Of a stretch of DNA of 6,341 nt, positions 1-6,234 are shown one piece after another. Position 1 is the first letter of the stretch, and every line of letters starts with the position of its first letter. The notes under the pieces were generated by a model. That model saw nothing but the letters and a program-made list of their open reading frames with translations, did not search any database and was not told the DNA's origin. The DNA comes from Acidimicrobiaceae bacterium (GTDB taxonomy: Bacteria; Actinomycetota; Acidimicrobiia; Acidimicrobiales; Salinilacustritrichaceae). A program made the position numbers and the translations under genes. The DNA is taken from contig DMTU01000079.1 of assembly GCA_003476595.1 (NCBI GenBank), forward strand, positions 10,116 to 16,456, written 5' to 3'.

Positions 1-10
1 CTAGGCGCGA

Positions 11-55
11 CAACCCTCGTGTGGAGCATGAGGCTCCTGTTGAGATTGGGGGTTG
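11..55. other. Nested inverted repeats upstream of the LysM/M23 gene
   Basis: CAACCC at 11-16 can pair with GGGTTG at 50-55. Inside it, GGAGC at 23-27 can pair with GCTCC at 33-37 across a 5-nt loop. No clean T-tract follows the inner stem. It could be the tail of a terminator for a gene left of the window, or part of a 5' regulatory structure, or chance. The pairings are real in the sequence; the function is a guess. Confidence 0.2.
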
Positions 56-81
56 AGTTGCTGGAGGGGCTTCGGTACGTT
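53..81 (+). promoter_or_regulatory. Candidate sigma-70-type promoter for the LysM/M23 gene
   Basis: TTGAGT (53-58) resembles a -35 box and TACGTT (76-81) fits the TAnnnT pattern of actinobacterial -10 boxes, with a 17-bp spacer. Transcription would start near 88, giving a leader of roughly 40 nt before the start codon. The match is partial (four of six and three of six consensus bases), so this is only a candidate. Confidence 0.25.
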
Positions 82-110
82 GCCGTCACTTCCGAGCGGG
101 CGGAGACCGC

Positions 111-116
111 AGGAGG
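111..116 (+). promoter_or_regulatory. Ribosome binding site deciding the LysM/M23 start
   Basis: AGGAGG is a near-perfect Shine-Dalgarno. It lies 3 nt before a TTG (120) and 9 nt before an in-frame GTG (126). The wider spacing and stronger codon favour GTG at 126. A small hairpin, GCGG (100-103) with CCGC (107-110), ends directly before it and might modulate access. Confidence 0.6.
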
Positions 117-125
117 CATTTGCAC

Positions 126-1298
126 GTGCGCGTCCCCCTTCGCCCACGAGACATCGTTGCGCTGATCACCGTCGGCGTCTTCGCCATCGCCGCTTCCGGA
201 ACCCACGTGGTCCGGAGCGGCGAGACGCTGGGCTCCATCGCCCAGCGCAACGGCACCACGGTCCAGGCCCTGGTCGATGCCAACGGCATCGCCAACCCGA
301 ACCTGATCATGGCTGGCACCACGCTGAAGATCCCCGGTGGGGGCGCGGCGCCCTCGTCGTCGGCAGCGGCGACGCACACCGTCCGCAGCGGCGACACGCT
401 GGCCAGCATCGCGGCCCGCTACGGCACCACCGTGTCCGCGCTGGCGAGCGCCAACGGGATCGCCAACCCGAACCTGATCGTCGTCGGGCGGTCGCTCCAG
501 GTCCAGGGCACGGCCCGGCCGGTCACGACCGGTGCACCGTCAGCCCCGTCCTCGGGCGGCAAGCAGCTCGCCGGGCAGCGCCACACGGTCCAGTACGGCG
601 ACACCATCGCCGGCATCGCGGGCCGGTACGGCATCCGCACGGCCGACCTCGTCGCCTGGAACGGCCTGGTCGACGGCAAGATCTACGCCACGACCCGCCT
701 GGTGCTGTTCAACCCGGGCTCCCTGCCGGCCATCGGCGGGTCCACCAGCACCCCGGGCGGCACCCACGTCGTGCAGTCCGGCCAGACGCTGGGCTCCATC
801 GCCGGGCGCTACGGCGTGTCCGCGAGCTCGATCGCGAAGGCGAACGGCATCACGAACCCGAACCGCATCCGCATCGGCCAGACCCTCACCATCCCCGGGT
901 CCACCGGCTCGGGCGGCGGCGGCTTCGTCTGCCCCGTGCCGGGTAGCACCTTCTTCAACGACTGGGGCTTCCCCCGCAGCGGAGGCCGCTCGCACGCCGG
1001 CACCGACCTGTTCGCCCCTCGGGGCACCCCGGTGCGGGCCCCGGCGAGCGGGCTGGTGGAGATCGCCACCGGCAGCATCGGTGGCAAGCAGTTCCGGCTC
1101 ACGACCTCGTCCGGCACCAAGATGTACGGCAGCCACCTCGACGCCTTCGGCAAGACCGGCCAGGTCAACGCCGGCGACGTCATCGGCACGGTCGGCGACA
1201 CGGGCAACGCCCGTGGCAGCCGCCCGCACCTGCACTTCGAGGTGCACCCGAGCGGCTCCGCGGTGAACCCGTTCCCGCTGCTCTACAGCTCCTGCTGA
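126..1298 (+). CDS. Exported LysM-repeat M23 family metallopeptidase
   Basis: Predicted zinc endopeptidase that binds peptidoglycan through LysM modules and cleaves cross-link peptides outside the membrane. With GTG at 126 the product is 390 aa; TTG at 120 would add two residues. A basic N-terminus (RVPLRPR) and a hydrophobic stretch at about 9-24 form a signal peptide or anchor, ending close to the first LysM. Four LysM modules lie at about 26-69, 84-126, 153-195 and 213-257, separated by Ser/Gly/Pro/Thr linkers; the third is the most divergent. The M23/LytM domain spans about 277-383, with the HxxxD zinc motif (H290, D294), SHLD (H337) and HLH (H368, H370), so the known zinc and catalytic ligands are present and activity is expected. 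The gene stands alone in its transcription unit, 124 bp before the mce operon. Its precise wall substrate is not shown by the sequence. Confidence 0.93.
   Translation: MRVPLRPRDIVALITVGVFAIAASGTHVVRSGETLGSIAQRNGTTVQALVDANGIANPNLIMAGTTLKIPGGGAAPSSSAAATHTVRSGDTLASIAARYGTTVSALASANGIANPNLIVVGRSLQVQGTARPVTTGAPSAPSSGGKQLAGQRHTVQYGDTIAGIAGRYGIRTADLVAWNGLVDGKIYATTRLVLFNPGSLPAIGGSTSTPGGTHVVQSGQTLGSIAGRYGVSASSIAKANGITNPNRIRIGQTLTIPGSTGSGGGGFVCPVPGSTFFNDWGFPRSGGRSHAGTDLFAPRGTPVRAPASGLVEIATGSIGGKQFRLTTSSGTKMYGSHLDAFGKTGQVNAGDVIGTVGDTGNARGSRPHLHFEVHPSGSAVNPFPLLYSSC
223..803 (+). repeat. Near-identical DNA repeats between LysM modules 1 and 4
   Basis: Twenty bases at 223-242 recur exactly at 784-803, encoding the QTLGSIA / ETLGSIA turn of modules 1 and 4. 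Module 4 therefore resembles module 1 at this end, while modules 1 and 2 match at their other end, giving a mosaic pattern. Confidence 0.65.
279..479 (+). repeat. Near-identical DNA repeats between LysM modules 1 and 2
   Basis: Positions 279-308 and 450-479 match over 30 bp with one mismatch, including 21 identical bases at 288-308 and 459-479. They encode the [10 protein letters not shown] segment of LysM 1 and 2. The identity covers synonymous positions too, which suggests fairly recent internal duplication or gene conversion rather than protein constraint alone. Confidence 0.7.
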
Positions 1299-1357
1299 GC
1301 GCACCGGGTCCGCTCGCGGGCATGGGCAGGGAACCGGCCGCCTGACGGCGAAGGCTG

Positions 1358-1381
1358 GGTCGGATCGAACTCCGTTCGACC
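1358..1381. other. Palindrome between the M23 gene and the mce operon
   Basis: TCGAAC (1365-1370) and GTTCGA (1374-1379) are perfect arms around a 3-nt centre. An overlapping outer pair, GGTCG (1358-1362) and CGACC (1377-1381), also exists. The position, 41 to 65 bp before the ATPase start, fits an operator for a dimeric repressor of the mce operon. It could instead be a weak terminator hairpin for the upstream gene, though no T-tract follows. I see no convincing -35/-10 pair in this gap. Confidence 0.35.
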
Positions 1382-1410
1382 GTCCCCCTTGGTACACACG
1401 CCGAACCCCT

Positions 1411-1415
1411 GAGGT
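1411..1415 (+). promoter_or_regulatory. Ribosome binding site of the ATPase gene
   Basis: GAGGT lies 7 nt before the GTG codon at 1423 and supports that start. No alternative start gives a complete N-terminal beta strand ahead of the Walker A motif. Confidence 0.6.
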
Positions 1416-1422
1416 ACCCCCC

Positions 1423-2286
1423 GTGGATGCTGCGATCTCGCTGCGCAACGTGACGAAGAGCTTCGGATCGCACACCGTCCTGCAGGACATCTCCTTCGAC
1501 ATCCCCCGCGGCAGGATCTCCGCGGTGATGGGCCCGTCGGGCACGGGCAAGTCGGTGCTGCTGAAGAACGTCATCGGCCTCCTGCGCCCCGACAACGGCG
1601 AGATCTGGGTCGACGGCGAGGAGACGGTCTCGATGGGGGAGAAGGACCTGTACCGGGTCCGTCGCAAGTTCGGCGTCCTGTTCCAGGACGGCGCTCTCTT
1701 CGGCTCCATGAACATGTTCGACAACATCGCCTTCCCGCTCCGCGAGCACACGAAGAAGTCGGAGAAGGAGATCAAGGAGATCGTGCTCGAGAAGGCGAGC
1801 CTCGTCGGCCTGCTCGACCACATGAAGAAGTACCCCGGTGAGGTCTCCGGCGGCATGAAGAAGCGCGCCGGCCTGGCCCGGGCGCTGGCGATGGACCCCG
1901 AGATCATCCTCTTCGACGAGCCCGACTCCGGCCTCGACCCGGTGCGCGTGTCCTACCTGGACGAGCTGGTCAAGAAGATCCAGGAGGAGACCGGCGCCAC
2001 CTTCCTCATCATCACGCACAACATCGCCTCGGTGATGCGGACCTCGGACTACATCGCCGTGCTGTACCAGGCCAAGCTGGTGAAGTTCGCCGCCAAGGCC
2101 GAGATGCGGACCACGGACAACCCGCTCATCCGCCAGTTCCTCGCCGGTCGGGCCATGGGCCCGATCGGCATGGACGAGCTCGCCGACGAGCGCACGGACG
2201 TCGAGAAGGAGCTGATGGAGCGCGAGCGCCGGCGGCTCGAGGCCGACGGGCGCGACGTCGACGACTACGGCGTGATGACGGTCTGA
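1423..2286 (+). CDS. mceG: Mce transporter ATP-binding protein (Mkl/MceG, MlaF-like)
   Basis: Cytoplasmic ATPase expected to bind the YrbEA/YrbEB dimer and drive lipid transport. All ABC motifs are intact in 287 aa: Walker A GPSGTGKS (37-44), Q-loop Q88, signature VSGGMKKR (141-148), Walker B ILFDEP (162-167), D-loop SGLD (169-172) and switch H199. The SGGM signature, in place of SGGQ, together with REHTKKS (107-113) and FDEPDSGLDPVR (164-175), is typical of the MlaF/Mkl family as I know it. After the nucleotide-binding fold, a C-terminal extension (about 225-287) carries GPIGMDE and then a charged, probably helical tail. In E. coli MlaF the C-terminus takes part in dimer contacts, so a similar role is possible here. 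GTG start with a GAGGT site 7 nt upstream; yrbEA follows after 28 bp. In mycobacteria the equivalent gene is unlinked to the mce loci. Confidence 0.93.
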   Translation: MDAAISLRNVTKSFGSHTVLQDISFDIPRGRISAVMGPSGTGKSVLLKNVIGLLRPDNGEIWVDGEETVSMGEKDLYRVRRKFGVLFQDGALFGSMNMFDNIAFPLREHTKKSEKEIKEIVLEKASLVGLLDHMKKYPGEVSGGMKKRAGLARALAMDPEIILFDEPDSGLDPVRVSYLDELVKKIQEETGATFLIITHNIASVMRTSDYIAVLYQAKLVKFAAKAEMRTTDNPLIRQFLAGRAMGPIGMDELADERTDVEKELMERERRRLEADGRDVDDYGVMTV

Positions 2287-2314
2287 GGCGGTTCGACGTG
2301 GTCTGGACGATCCG

Positions 2315-3085
2315 ATGATCGGCAAGGTGCAGTTCGTCGTCCGCGAGACGGGGAACATGTTCGCGATCTCCCTCGAGGGCTTCCGCCGCACGTGGGACTT
2401 CAAGTCGTGGTGGCGCGAGTACCTCGGCCAGTGCTGGTTCATCGCCAAGGTGTGCTCGATCCCGGTCGTGCTGATCAGCATCCCCTTCGGCGCGGTGATC
2501 GCCCTGCACGTCGGCACCTTCTCCCGCCAGCTCGGCGCCGAATCCACCACGGGCGCCGCCATGGTGCTGGCCATCGTGCGCGAGGCCGCCCCCGTGGCCA
2601 CCGCGCTGCTGATCGCCGGCGCCGGCGGGTCTGCCATGACCGCCGACCTCGGCTCCCGCAAGATCCGCGACGAGCTCGCCGCCATGGAGGTCATGGCCAT
2701 CAACCCGGTGCACCGGCTGGTGACGCCGCGGCTCTACGCCGCCGCCACCGTCGGGCTGTTCATGGTCTCGCTCGTGTCCATGGCCGGCATCTCCGGCGGC
2801 TACTTCTTCAACGTGGTGATCCAGAAGGTGACCCCCGGCGCCTACTTCCAGGGCTTCACCTCCCTCGTCCAGCTGCCCGACCTGTACTCGTCGCTGTTCA
2901 AGGCCGTCGTCTTCGGGTTCATCGCCGCGACGGTGTCCTGCTACAAGGGCATCTACGCCAAGGGTGGGCCCAAGGGCGTGGGGGATGCCGTCAACCAGGG
3001 CGTGGTCATCACGTTCATCCTCATCTTCTTCACCAACCTCGTCATGACGTCCCTCTACTTCGCGCTCGTGCCGCCGAAGTTCTGA
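2315..3085 (+). CDS. yrbEA: MlaE-family permease YrbEA of the Mce transporter
   Basis: Integral membrane permease of 256 aa, expected to pair with YrbEB as the membrane core of the lipid transporter. Hydrophobic segments are visible at about 46-66, 92-108, 142-167, 193-209 and 229-251. The amphipathic N-terminus (about 1-40) resembles the interface helix of MlaE proteins. The block DLGSRKIRDELAAMEVM (111-127), followed by INPVHRLVTPRL (129-140), matches the A-type YrbE family motif. Near the C-terminus is KGGPKGVG (216-223), the GGPxGVG motif shared with YrbEB. One oddity is that A122 sits where YrbEB has D148 in its EEIDAL motif. ATG at 2315 has only a weak GGA 7 nt upstream. M15 is an alternative start but would cut the conserved VRETGNM segment. 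Assigned as the A-type by order and motif. Confidence 0.92.
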   Translation: MIGKVQFVVRETGNMFAISLEGFRRTWDFKSWWREYLGQCWFIAKVCSIPVVLISIPFGAVIALHVGTFSRQLGAESTTGAAMVLAIVREAAPVATALLIAGAGGSAMTADLGSRKIRDELAAMEVMAINPVHRLVTPRLYAAATVGLFMVSLVSMAGISGGYFFNVVIQKVTPGAYFQGFTSLVQLPDLYSSLFKAVVFGFIAATVSCYKGIYAKGGPKGVGDAVNQGVVITFILIFFTNLVMTSLYFALVPPKF

Positions 3086-3096
3086 ACGGATCCCCG

Positions 3097-3954
3097 ATGG
3101 CAGCAGTCACCAAGCTCACCAGACCCGTCCAGGACCTCGGCCACTCCGTGGGCAACGGGTTCGAGGACATGGGCAAGCAGCTGTCGTTCTACGGGCGCGT
3201 GCTGTGGGACGTGCTGACCACGCTGATCCTGCGCCTGAAGTACAAGAACGTCGTCTTCAACCTGGTGTCGGACATCACGGTGGGGGCGGGCGCCCTCATC
3301 GTGGGCGCCGGCATGGTCTTCGTCATCTTCTCGATGTCGTTCTTCACCGGCGCCAACGTGGGCCTGCAGGGCTACGCCGGCCTGGAGCAGATCGGCGCCG
3401 AGGCCTTCACCGGCCTGGTCGGCTCCTTCGCCAACACCCGCGAGGTCACCCCGCTCATCGCCGGCGTCGCGTTCGCCGCGCAGGTCGGCGCCGGCTTCAC
3501 CGCCGAGCTCGGGGCCATGCGCATCTCCGAGGAGATCGACGCCCTCGAGGTCATGTCGGTCCGTCCGATCAGCTACCTGGTCGGCACCCGCGTGCTCGCC
3601 GCCCTCGTCGCCATCATCCCCCTGTACCTGATCGCGCTGTTCGCCAGCTTCTTCGCCACCAAGCTCGTCACCACCGAGTTCTTCGGGCTCTCGCCGGGGG
3701 TCTACGACTACTACTTCCGCCTCTACCTGCCCCCGATCGACATCTTCTACAGCCTGGTCAAGGCCGCCATCTTCGCCGTCATCGTCGCCCTCATCCACTG
3801 CTACTACGGGTTCTACGCCAGCGGTGGCCCCGCCGGCGTGGGCGTGGCGGTCGGCCGGGCCATCCGGCTCTCGATCGTGGCCGTGGTGGTGTTCAACCTC
3901 GTGCTCTCCCTCATCTTCTGGGGCGGCGGCAACACCGTGAGCCTGACCGGATGA
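3097..3954 (+). CDS. yrbEB: MlaE-family permease YrbEB of the Mce transporter
   Basis: Second MlaE-type permease, 285 aa, predicted partner of YrbEA. The ATG at 3097 lies 11 bp after the yrbEA stop with a weak ACGGA 6 nt upstream. The reading frame stays open far upstream, but that part overlaps yrbEA and has no family similarity. Hydrophobic segments lie at about 60-83, 118-135, 162-188, 218-236 and 256-276. The family block ELGAMRISEEIDALEVMSV (137-155) is intact and B-type (AELGAMRISEE), and GGPAGVG is at 243-249. An amphipathic N-terminal region (about 25-55, including RLKYKN) precedes the first membrane segment. The stop codon is 4 bp before mceA. Deeper family features would need alignment. 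Confidence 0.93.
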   Translation: MAAVTKLTRPVQDLGHSVGNGFEDMGKQLSFYGRVLWDVLTTLILRLKYKNVVFNLVSDITVGAGALIVGAGMVFVIFSMSFFTGANVGLQGYAGLEQIGAEAFTGLVGSFANTREVTPLIAGVAFAAQVGAGFTAELGAMRISEEIDALEVMSVRPISYLVGTRVLAALVAIIPLYLIALFASFFATKLVTTEFFGLSPGVYDYYFRLYLPPIDIFYSLVKAAIFAVIVALIHCYYGFYASGGPAGVGVAVGRAIRLSIVAVVVFNLVLSLIFWGGGNTVSLTG

Positions 3955-3958
3955 CGCC

Positions 3959-5146
3959 ATGACGCTGACCACCGAGCGCAACCGCAACGTGATCTCCGGC
4001 GCCGTCGGCCTGCTGATCCTGGTGAGCCTCATCGCCATCGGCATCAAGGCCAGCTTCGGGGCCTTCGACGGCGGCTACGAGCTGCGCGGCACCTTCGCCG
4101 CCGCCGGCCAGGGCCTGCTGTCGGGCAGCGACGTGAAGATCCGCGGCGTGAACGTGGGGGAGGTGTCGAGCATCCGGTTGGTCGACAACCGGGCCCTCAT
4201 CCGGCTGCGGATCGAGGACAGCACCCAGATCCCCGAGACCGCTCAGGCCGTGATCCGGCCCAAGACGCTGTTCGGCGAGAAGTTCGTCGACATCCTCCCG
4301 GGCGAGGACGAGCTCGACGGCCCCTACCTCGACGACGGCGACGAGATCGTCGACACCTTGGGCGGCTTCGAGCTCGAGCAGGTCCTGACCGACGCCTACC
4401 CGGTCCTCGAGGCCGTGAACCCCGCCGAGCTGGCCGTCGTCCTCGACGAGCTGGCCACCGCCGGTCGCGGCCTCGGGCCCAACATCAACCGCTCGATCGT
4501 GAACGGCGCCACCCTCGCCGAGCTGGGCGCGTCCAACGACGCCGAGTTCCGCCAGTTCACGAGCGACCTCGCCCTGCTGGCCGAGGAGCTCGAGATCATC
4601 GCCCCCGACCTCGTCGCCGGCGCGCGGGACCTCAACGTCGCGCTGCCCACGCTCAACGCCCGCAGCGAGCAGCTCGACGACGCCCTCACCCAGGCGGCCC
4701 GGCTCGCCACCGACGTCGCCGACCTGCTGGAGGCCAACGAGTCGTTCACGTCCAACGCGCTCACCGACGGCTCCCGGGCGCTGCAGACCGTGTTCGACCG
4801 GCGCAGCCAGATCCAGCCGCTGCTCGTCGGCGTCACTCGGTACACGCGCACGCTCACCGAGGCCGTCCGCATCGACGTCGGCGACGGCACGCTGATGGCT
4901 GCGGTCAAGGCCGTGGTGAGCGTGTCGGGCCTCATCGAGGGTCACGAGACGCCCCCGCCCGACGACGATCCCAAGACGCCGCTCGAGGAGCTGCTCGACG
5001 GCCAGCTGCCCGAGCTCCCGGTCGACCCGCTCGAGACCCTGGACGACCTCCTCGGAGGCTCCGGCAGCGACAACGATCCCGACCCCGACAGCAACGAGGG
5101 CGGCGGCGGCCTGCTCGACCTGCTCACGGGAGGTGACGACCGATGA
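3959..5146 (+). CDS. mceA: MCE family protein MceA
   Basis: First MCE subunit, 395 aa, predicted to be anchored in the membrane and to build part of the extracytoplasmic lipid channel. An N-terminal membrane helix spans about 11-30. The MCE domain spans about 39-116, with YELRGTFAAAGQGLLSGSDVK (40-60), the GVNVGEV turn (63-69) and FGEKFVDILPG (105-115). A long, mostly helical region (about 135-325) with Leu/Ala heptad-like spacing corresponds to the needle or coiled-coil part of actinobacterial Mce proteins. The last roughly 65 residues are unusual: acidic, Pro/Asp/Gly-rich, with LEELLDG, LDDLLGG and LLDLLTGG repeated. There is no lipobox. ATG at 3959 follows the yrbEB stop by 4 bp with only a weak GGA upstream, so translation is probably coupled. 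The gene's end overlaps mceB by 4 bp. The substrate is unknown. Confidence 0.92.
   Translation: MTLTTERNRNVISGAVGLLILVSLIAIGIKASFGAFDGGYELRGTFAAAGQGLLSGSDVKIRGVNVGEVSSIRLVDNRALIRLRIEDSTQIPETAQAVIRPKTLFGEKFVDILPGEDELDGPYLDDGDEIVDTLGGFELEQVLTDAYPVLEAVNPAELAVVLDELATAGRGLGPNINRSIVNGATLAELGASNDAEFRQFTSDLALLAEELEIIAPDLVAGARDLNVALPTLNARSEQLDDALTQAARLATDVADLLEANESFTSNALTDGSRALQTVFDRRSQIQPLLVGVTRYTRTLTEAVRIDVGDGTLMAAVKAVVSVSGLIEGHETPPPDDDPKTPLEELLDGQLPELPVDPLETLDDLLGGSGSDNDPDPDSNEGGGGLLDLLTGGDDR
5128..5136 (+). promoter_or_regulatory. Strong internal ribosome binding site for mceB
   Basis: GGGAGGTGA, an almost complete anti-16S match, lies inside the last codons of mceA and 6 nt before the mceB ATG. 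It is the strongest Shine-Dalgarno in the operon and encodes the TGGDD end of MceA. Confidence 0.7.
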
Positions 5147-6234
5147 CCCGCACCGCCATCAAGTTCGGCCTGTTCGTCGCCGTGTGCCTCCTGTTCACCG
5201 TGTACCTGGCCGCCACCATCGGCAACACGACCTTCGGCGGCCTCATCGGACGCGGCCCGGACACCCACACCCTGGCCGCCTCCTTCGACGACGTCACGGG
5301 CCTGCTCGTGGACGACAACGTCAAGGTGGCCGGCGTCCCGGTCGGCAAGGTGACCGGGGTCCGGGTCGAGGCCGGCAAGGCCCTGGTCCGGATGGAGATC
5401 GACAGCGACCACCAGCTGCCCTCGGACTCGGCTGCGGCCATCCGGTGGCGCAACCTCATCGGGCAGCGCTACGTCTACCTGTTCCCGGGCGACGCCCCCA
5501 CGACCTTCGAGGACGGCGACGTCGTCACCGAGACCACCAACGTGATCGACCTGGGCGAGCTGTTCAACCGCCTCGGTCCGGTCGTGGCCACCATCGACGA
5601 GGGCCAGGTCAACGAGTTCCTGGAGACCGTCACCTCCGCCCTCGAGGGCAACGAGGCCGACATCAGCCAGGCCCTCCACGACCTCGCCACCGTGGTCAAG
5701 GGCCTCGGCGAGCGCGACGAGGCCATCGGCAACCTGATCGAGAACCTCGAGGTCGTGTCGCGCACGATCGCCGATCGCGACGCCCAGATCGAGACGATGC
5801 TGGACAACCTGGCCGCGCTGGCCCGCACCTTCAGCGACAACACCCAGCTGCTCGACAGCGCCATCGTCGAGATGGGGGCGTTCAACCGCGACCTGTCGGG
5901 CCTGCTCGCAACCAACCGGGACGAGCTGGACCGCATCGTGGCCAACCTGGACAACACGCTCGGCACCGTGGAAGGCGAGCTCGGCTCGGTGCAGCTGGCC
6001 CTGGACCGCCTCGACGACAACGGACGTGCCGCGTTCCTGTCCTCCCGGAACGGCGAGTTCCTGAACCAGACCATCCTGTGCGTCACCGCCCTGCCGCCAC
6101 CCTGTCCCACGCCGATCGTGCCCGGGCTCGATGCCATCGTCGGCAACTCGGCGACCCGCCAGCCCGTGGCCTACACGCCCGACCGCCGCAGCGGCGGCGC
6201 CGCCGTCCTCTCGCTCGTCGGAGGCACCCGATGA
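5143..6234 (+). CDS. mceB: MCE family protein MceB
   Basis: Second MCE subunit, 363 aa, expected to assemble with the other Mce proteins in the lipid conduit outside the cytoplasmic membrane. The N-terminus (IKFGLFVAVCLLFTVYLA, 6-23) is a membrane anchor of the MceB type. The MCE domain covers about 41-116, with FDDVTGLLVDDNVKVAGVPVG (48-68) and RWRNLIGQRYVYLFPG (101-116). Residues about 135-295 form a long helical stretch rich in repeated Leu, Asn and Asp, suitable for a coiled-coil bundle. The C-terminal part has NGEFLNQTILCV (303-314) and two cysteines, C313 and C321, in CVTALPPPC; these could form an extracellular disulfide. The start overlaps the mceA stop (ATGA) and has a very strong Shine-Dalgarno. 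The end overlaps mceC in the same way. No lipobox is visible. Confidence 0.93.
   Translation: MTRTAIKFGLFVAVCLLFTVYLAATIGNTTFGGLIGRGPDTHTLAASFDDVTGLLVDDNVKVAGVPVGKVTGVRVEAGKALVRMEIDSDHQLPSDSAAAIRWRNLIGQRYVYLFPGDAPTTFEDGDVVTETTNVIDLGELFNRLGPVVATIDEGQVNEFLETVTSALEGNEADISQALHDLATVVKGLGERDEAIGNLIENLEVVSRTIADRDAQIETMLDNLAALARTFSDNTQLLDSAIVEMGAFNRDLSGLLATNRDELDRIVANLDNTLGTVEGELGSVQLALDRLDDNGRAAFLSSRNGEFLNQTILCVTALPPPCPTPIVPGLDAIVGNSATRQPVAYTPDRRSGGAAVLSLVGGTR
6220..6224 (+). promoter_or_regulatory. Ribosome binding site of mceC
   Basis: GGAGG lies inside the end of mceB, 6 nt before the mceC ATG at 6231, and supports that start. Confidence 0.6.

Noticed and set aside
1..125. Riboswitch (for example c-di-AMP type, common before actinobacterial wall hydrolase genes)
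   Set aside because: I could not find the conserved core elements, and the region is short and cut by the window edge. Only small hairpins are visible. A covariance-model search of a longer upstream region would decide.
53..946. Alternative plus-strand frame overlapping the LysM gene
   Set aside because: Its translation is Arg/His/Pro-rich low complexity, while the overlapping frame has four LysM modules and continues into an M23 domain.
1334..1350. Short GC stems after the M23 stop as an intrinsic terminator
   Set aside because: The stems are only about 4 bp and no T-tract follows. Such stems are expected by chance at this GC content.
540..2703. Long minus-strand open frames opposite the M23, ATPase and yrbEA genes (up to about 500 codons)
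   Set aside because: They are rich in Arg, Ala, Gly, Asp and His with no recognisable domain, and lie antisense to genes with clear family motifs. High GC with G/C third positions creates such frames.
2392..3096. Extension of yrbEB far upstream through yrbEA
   Set aside because: The extension is out of frame with the real yrbEA, is Arg-rich and has no family similarity. The ATG at 3097 gives the usual YrbEB length.
3951..3962. ATG overlapping the yrbEB stop codon as a possible mceA start
   Set aside because: That frame hits TGA after three codons (ATG ACG CCA TGA). The mceA frame starts at the next ATG, 3959.
3055..5679. Further minus-strand open frames opposite yrbEB, mceA and mceB
   Set aside because: Same composition artefact: low-complexity Glu/Asp/Gly/Val-rich translations with no domain and no credible start or operon context.
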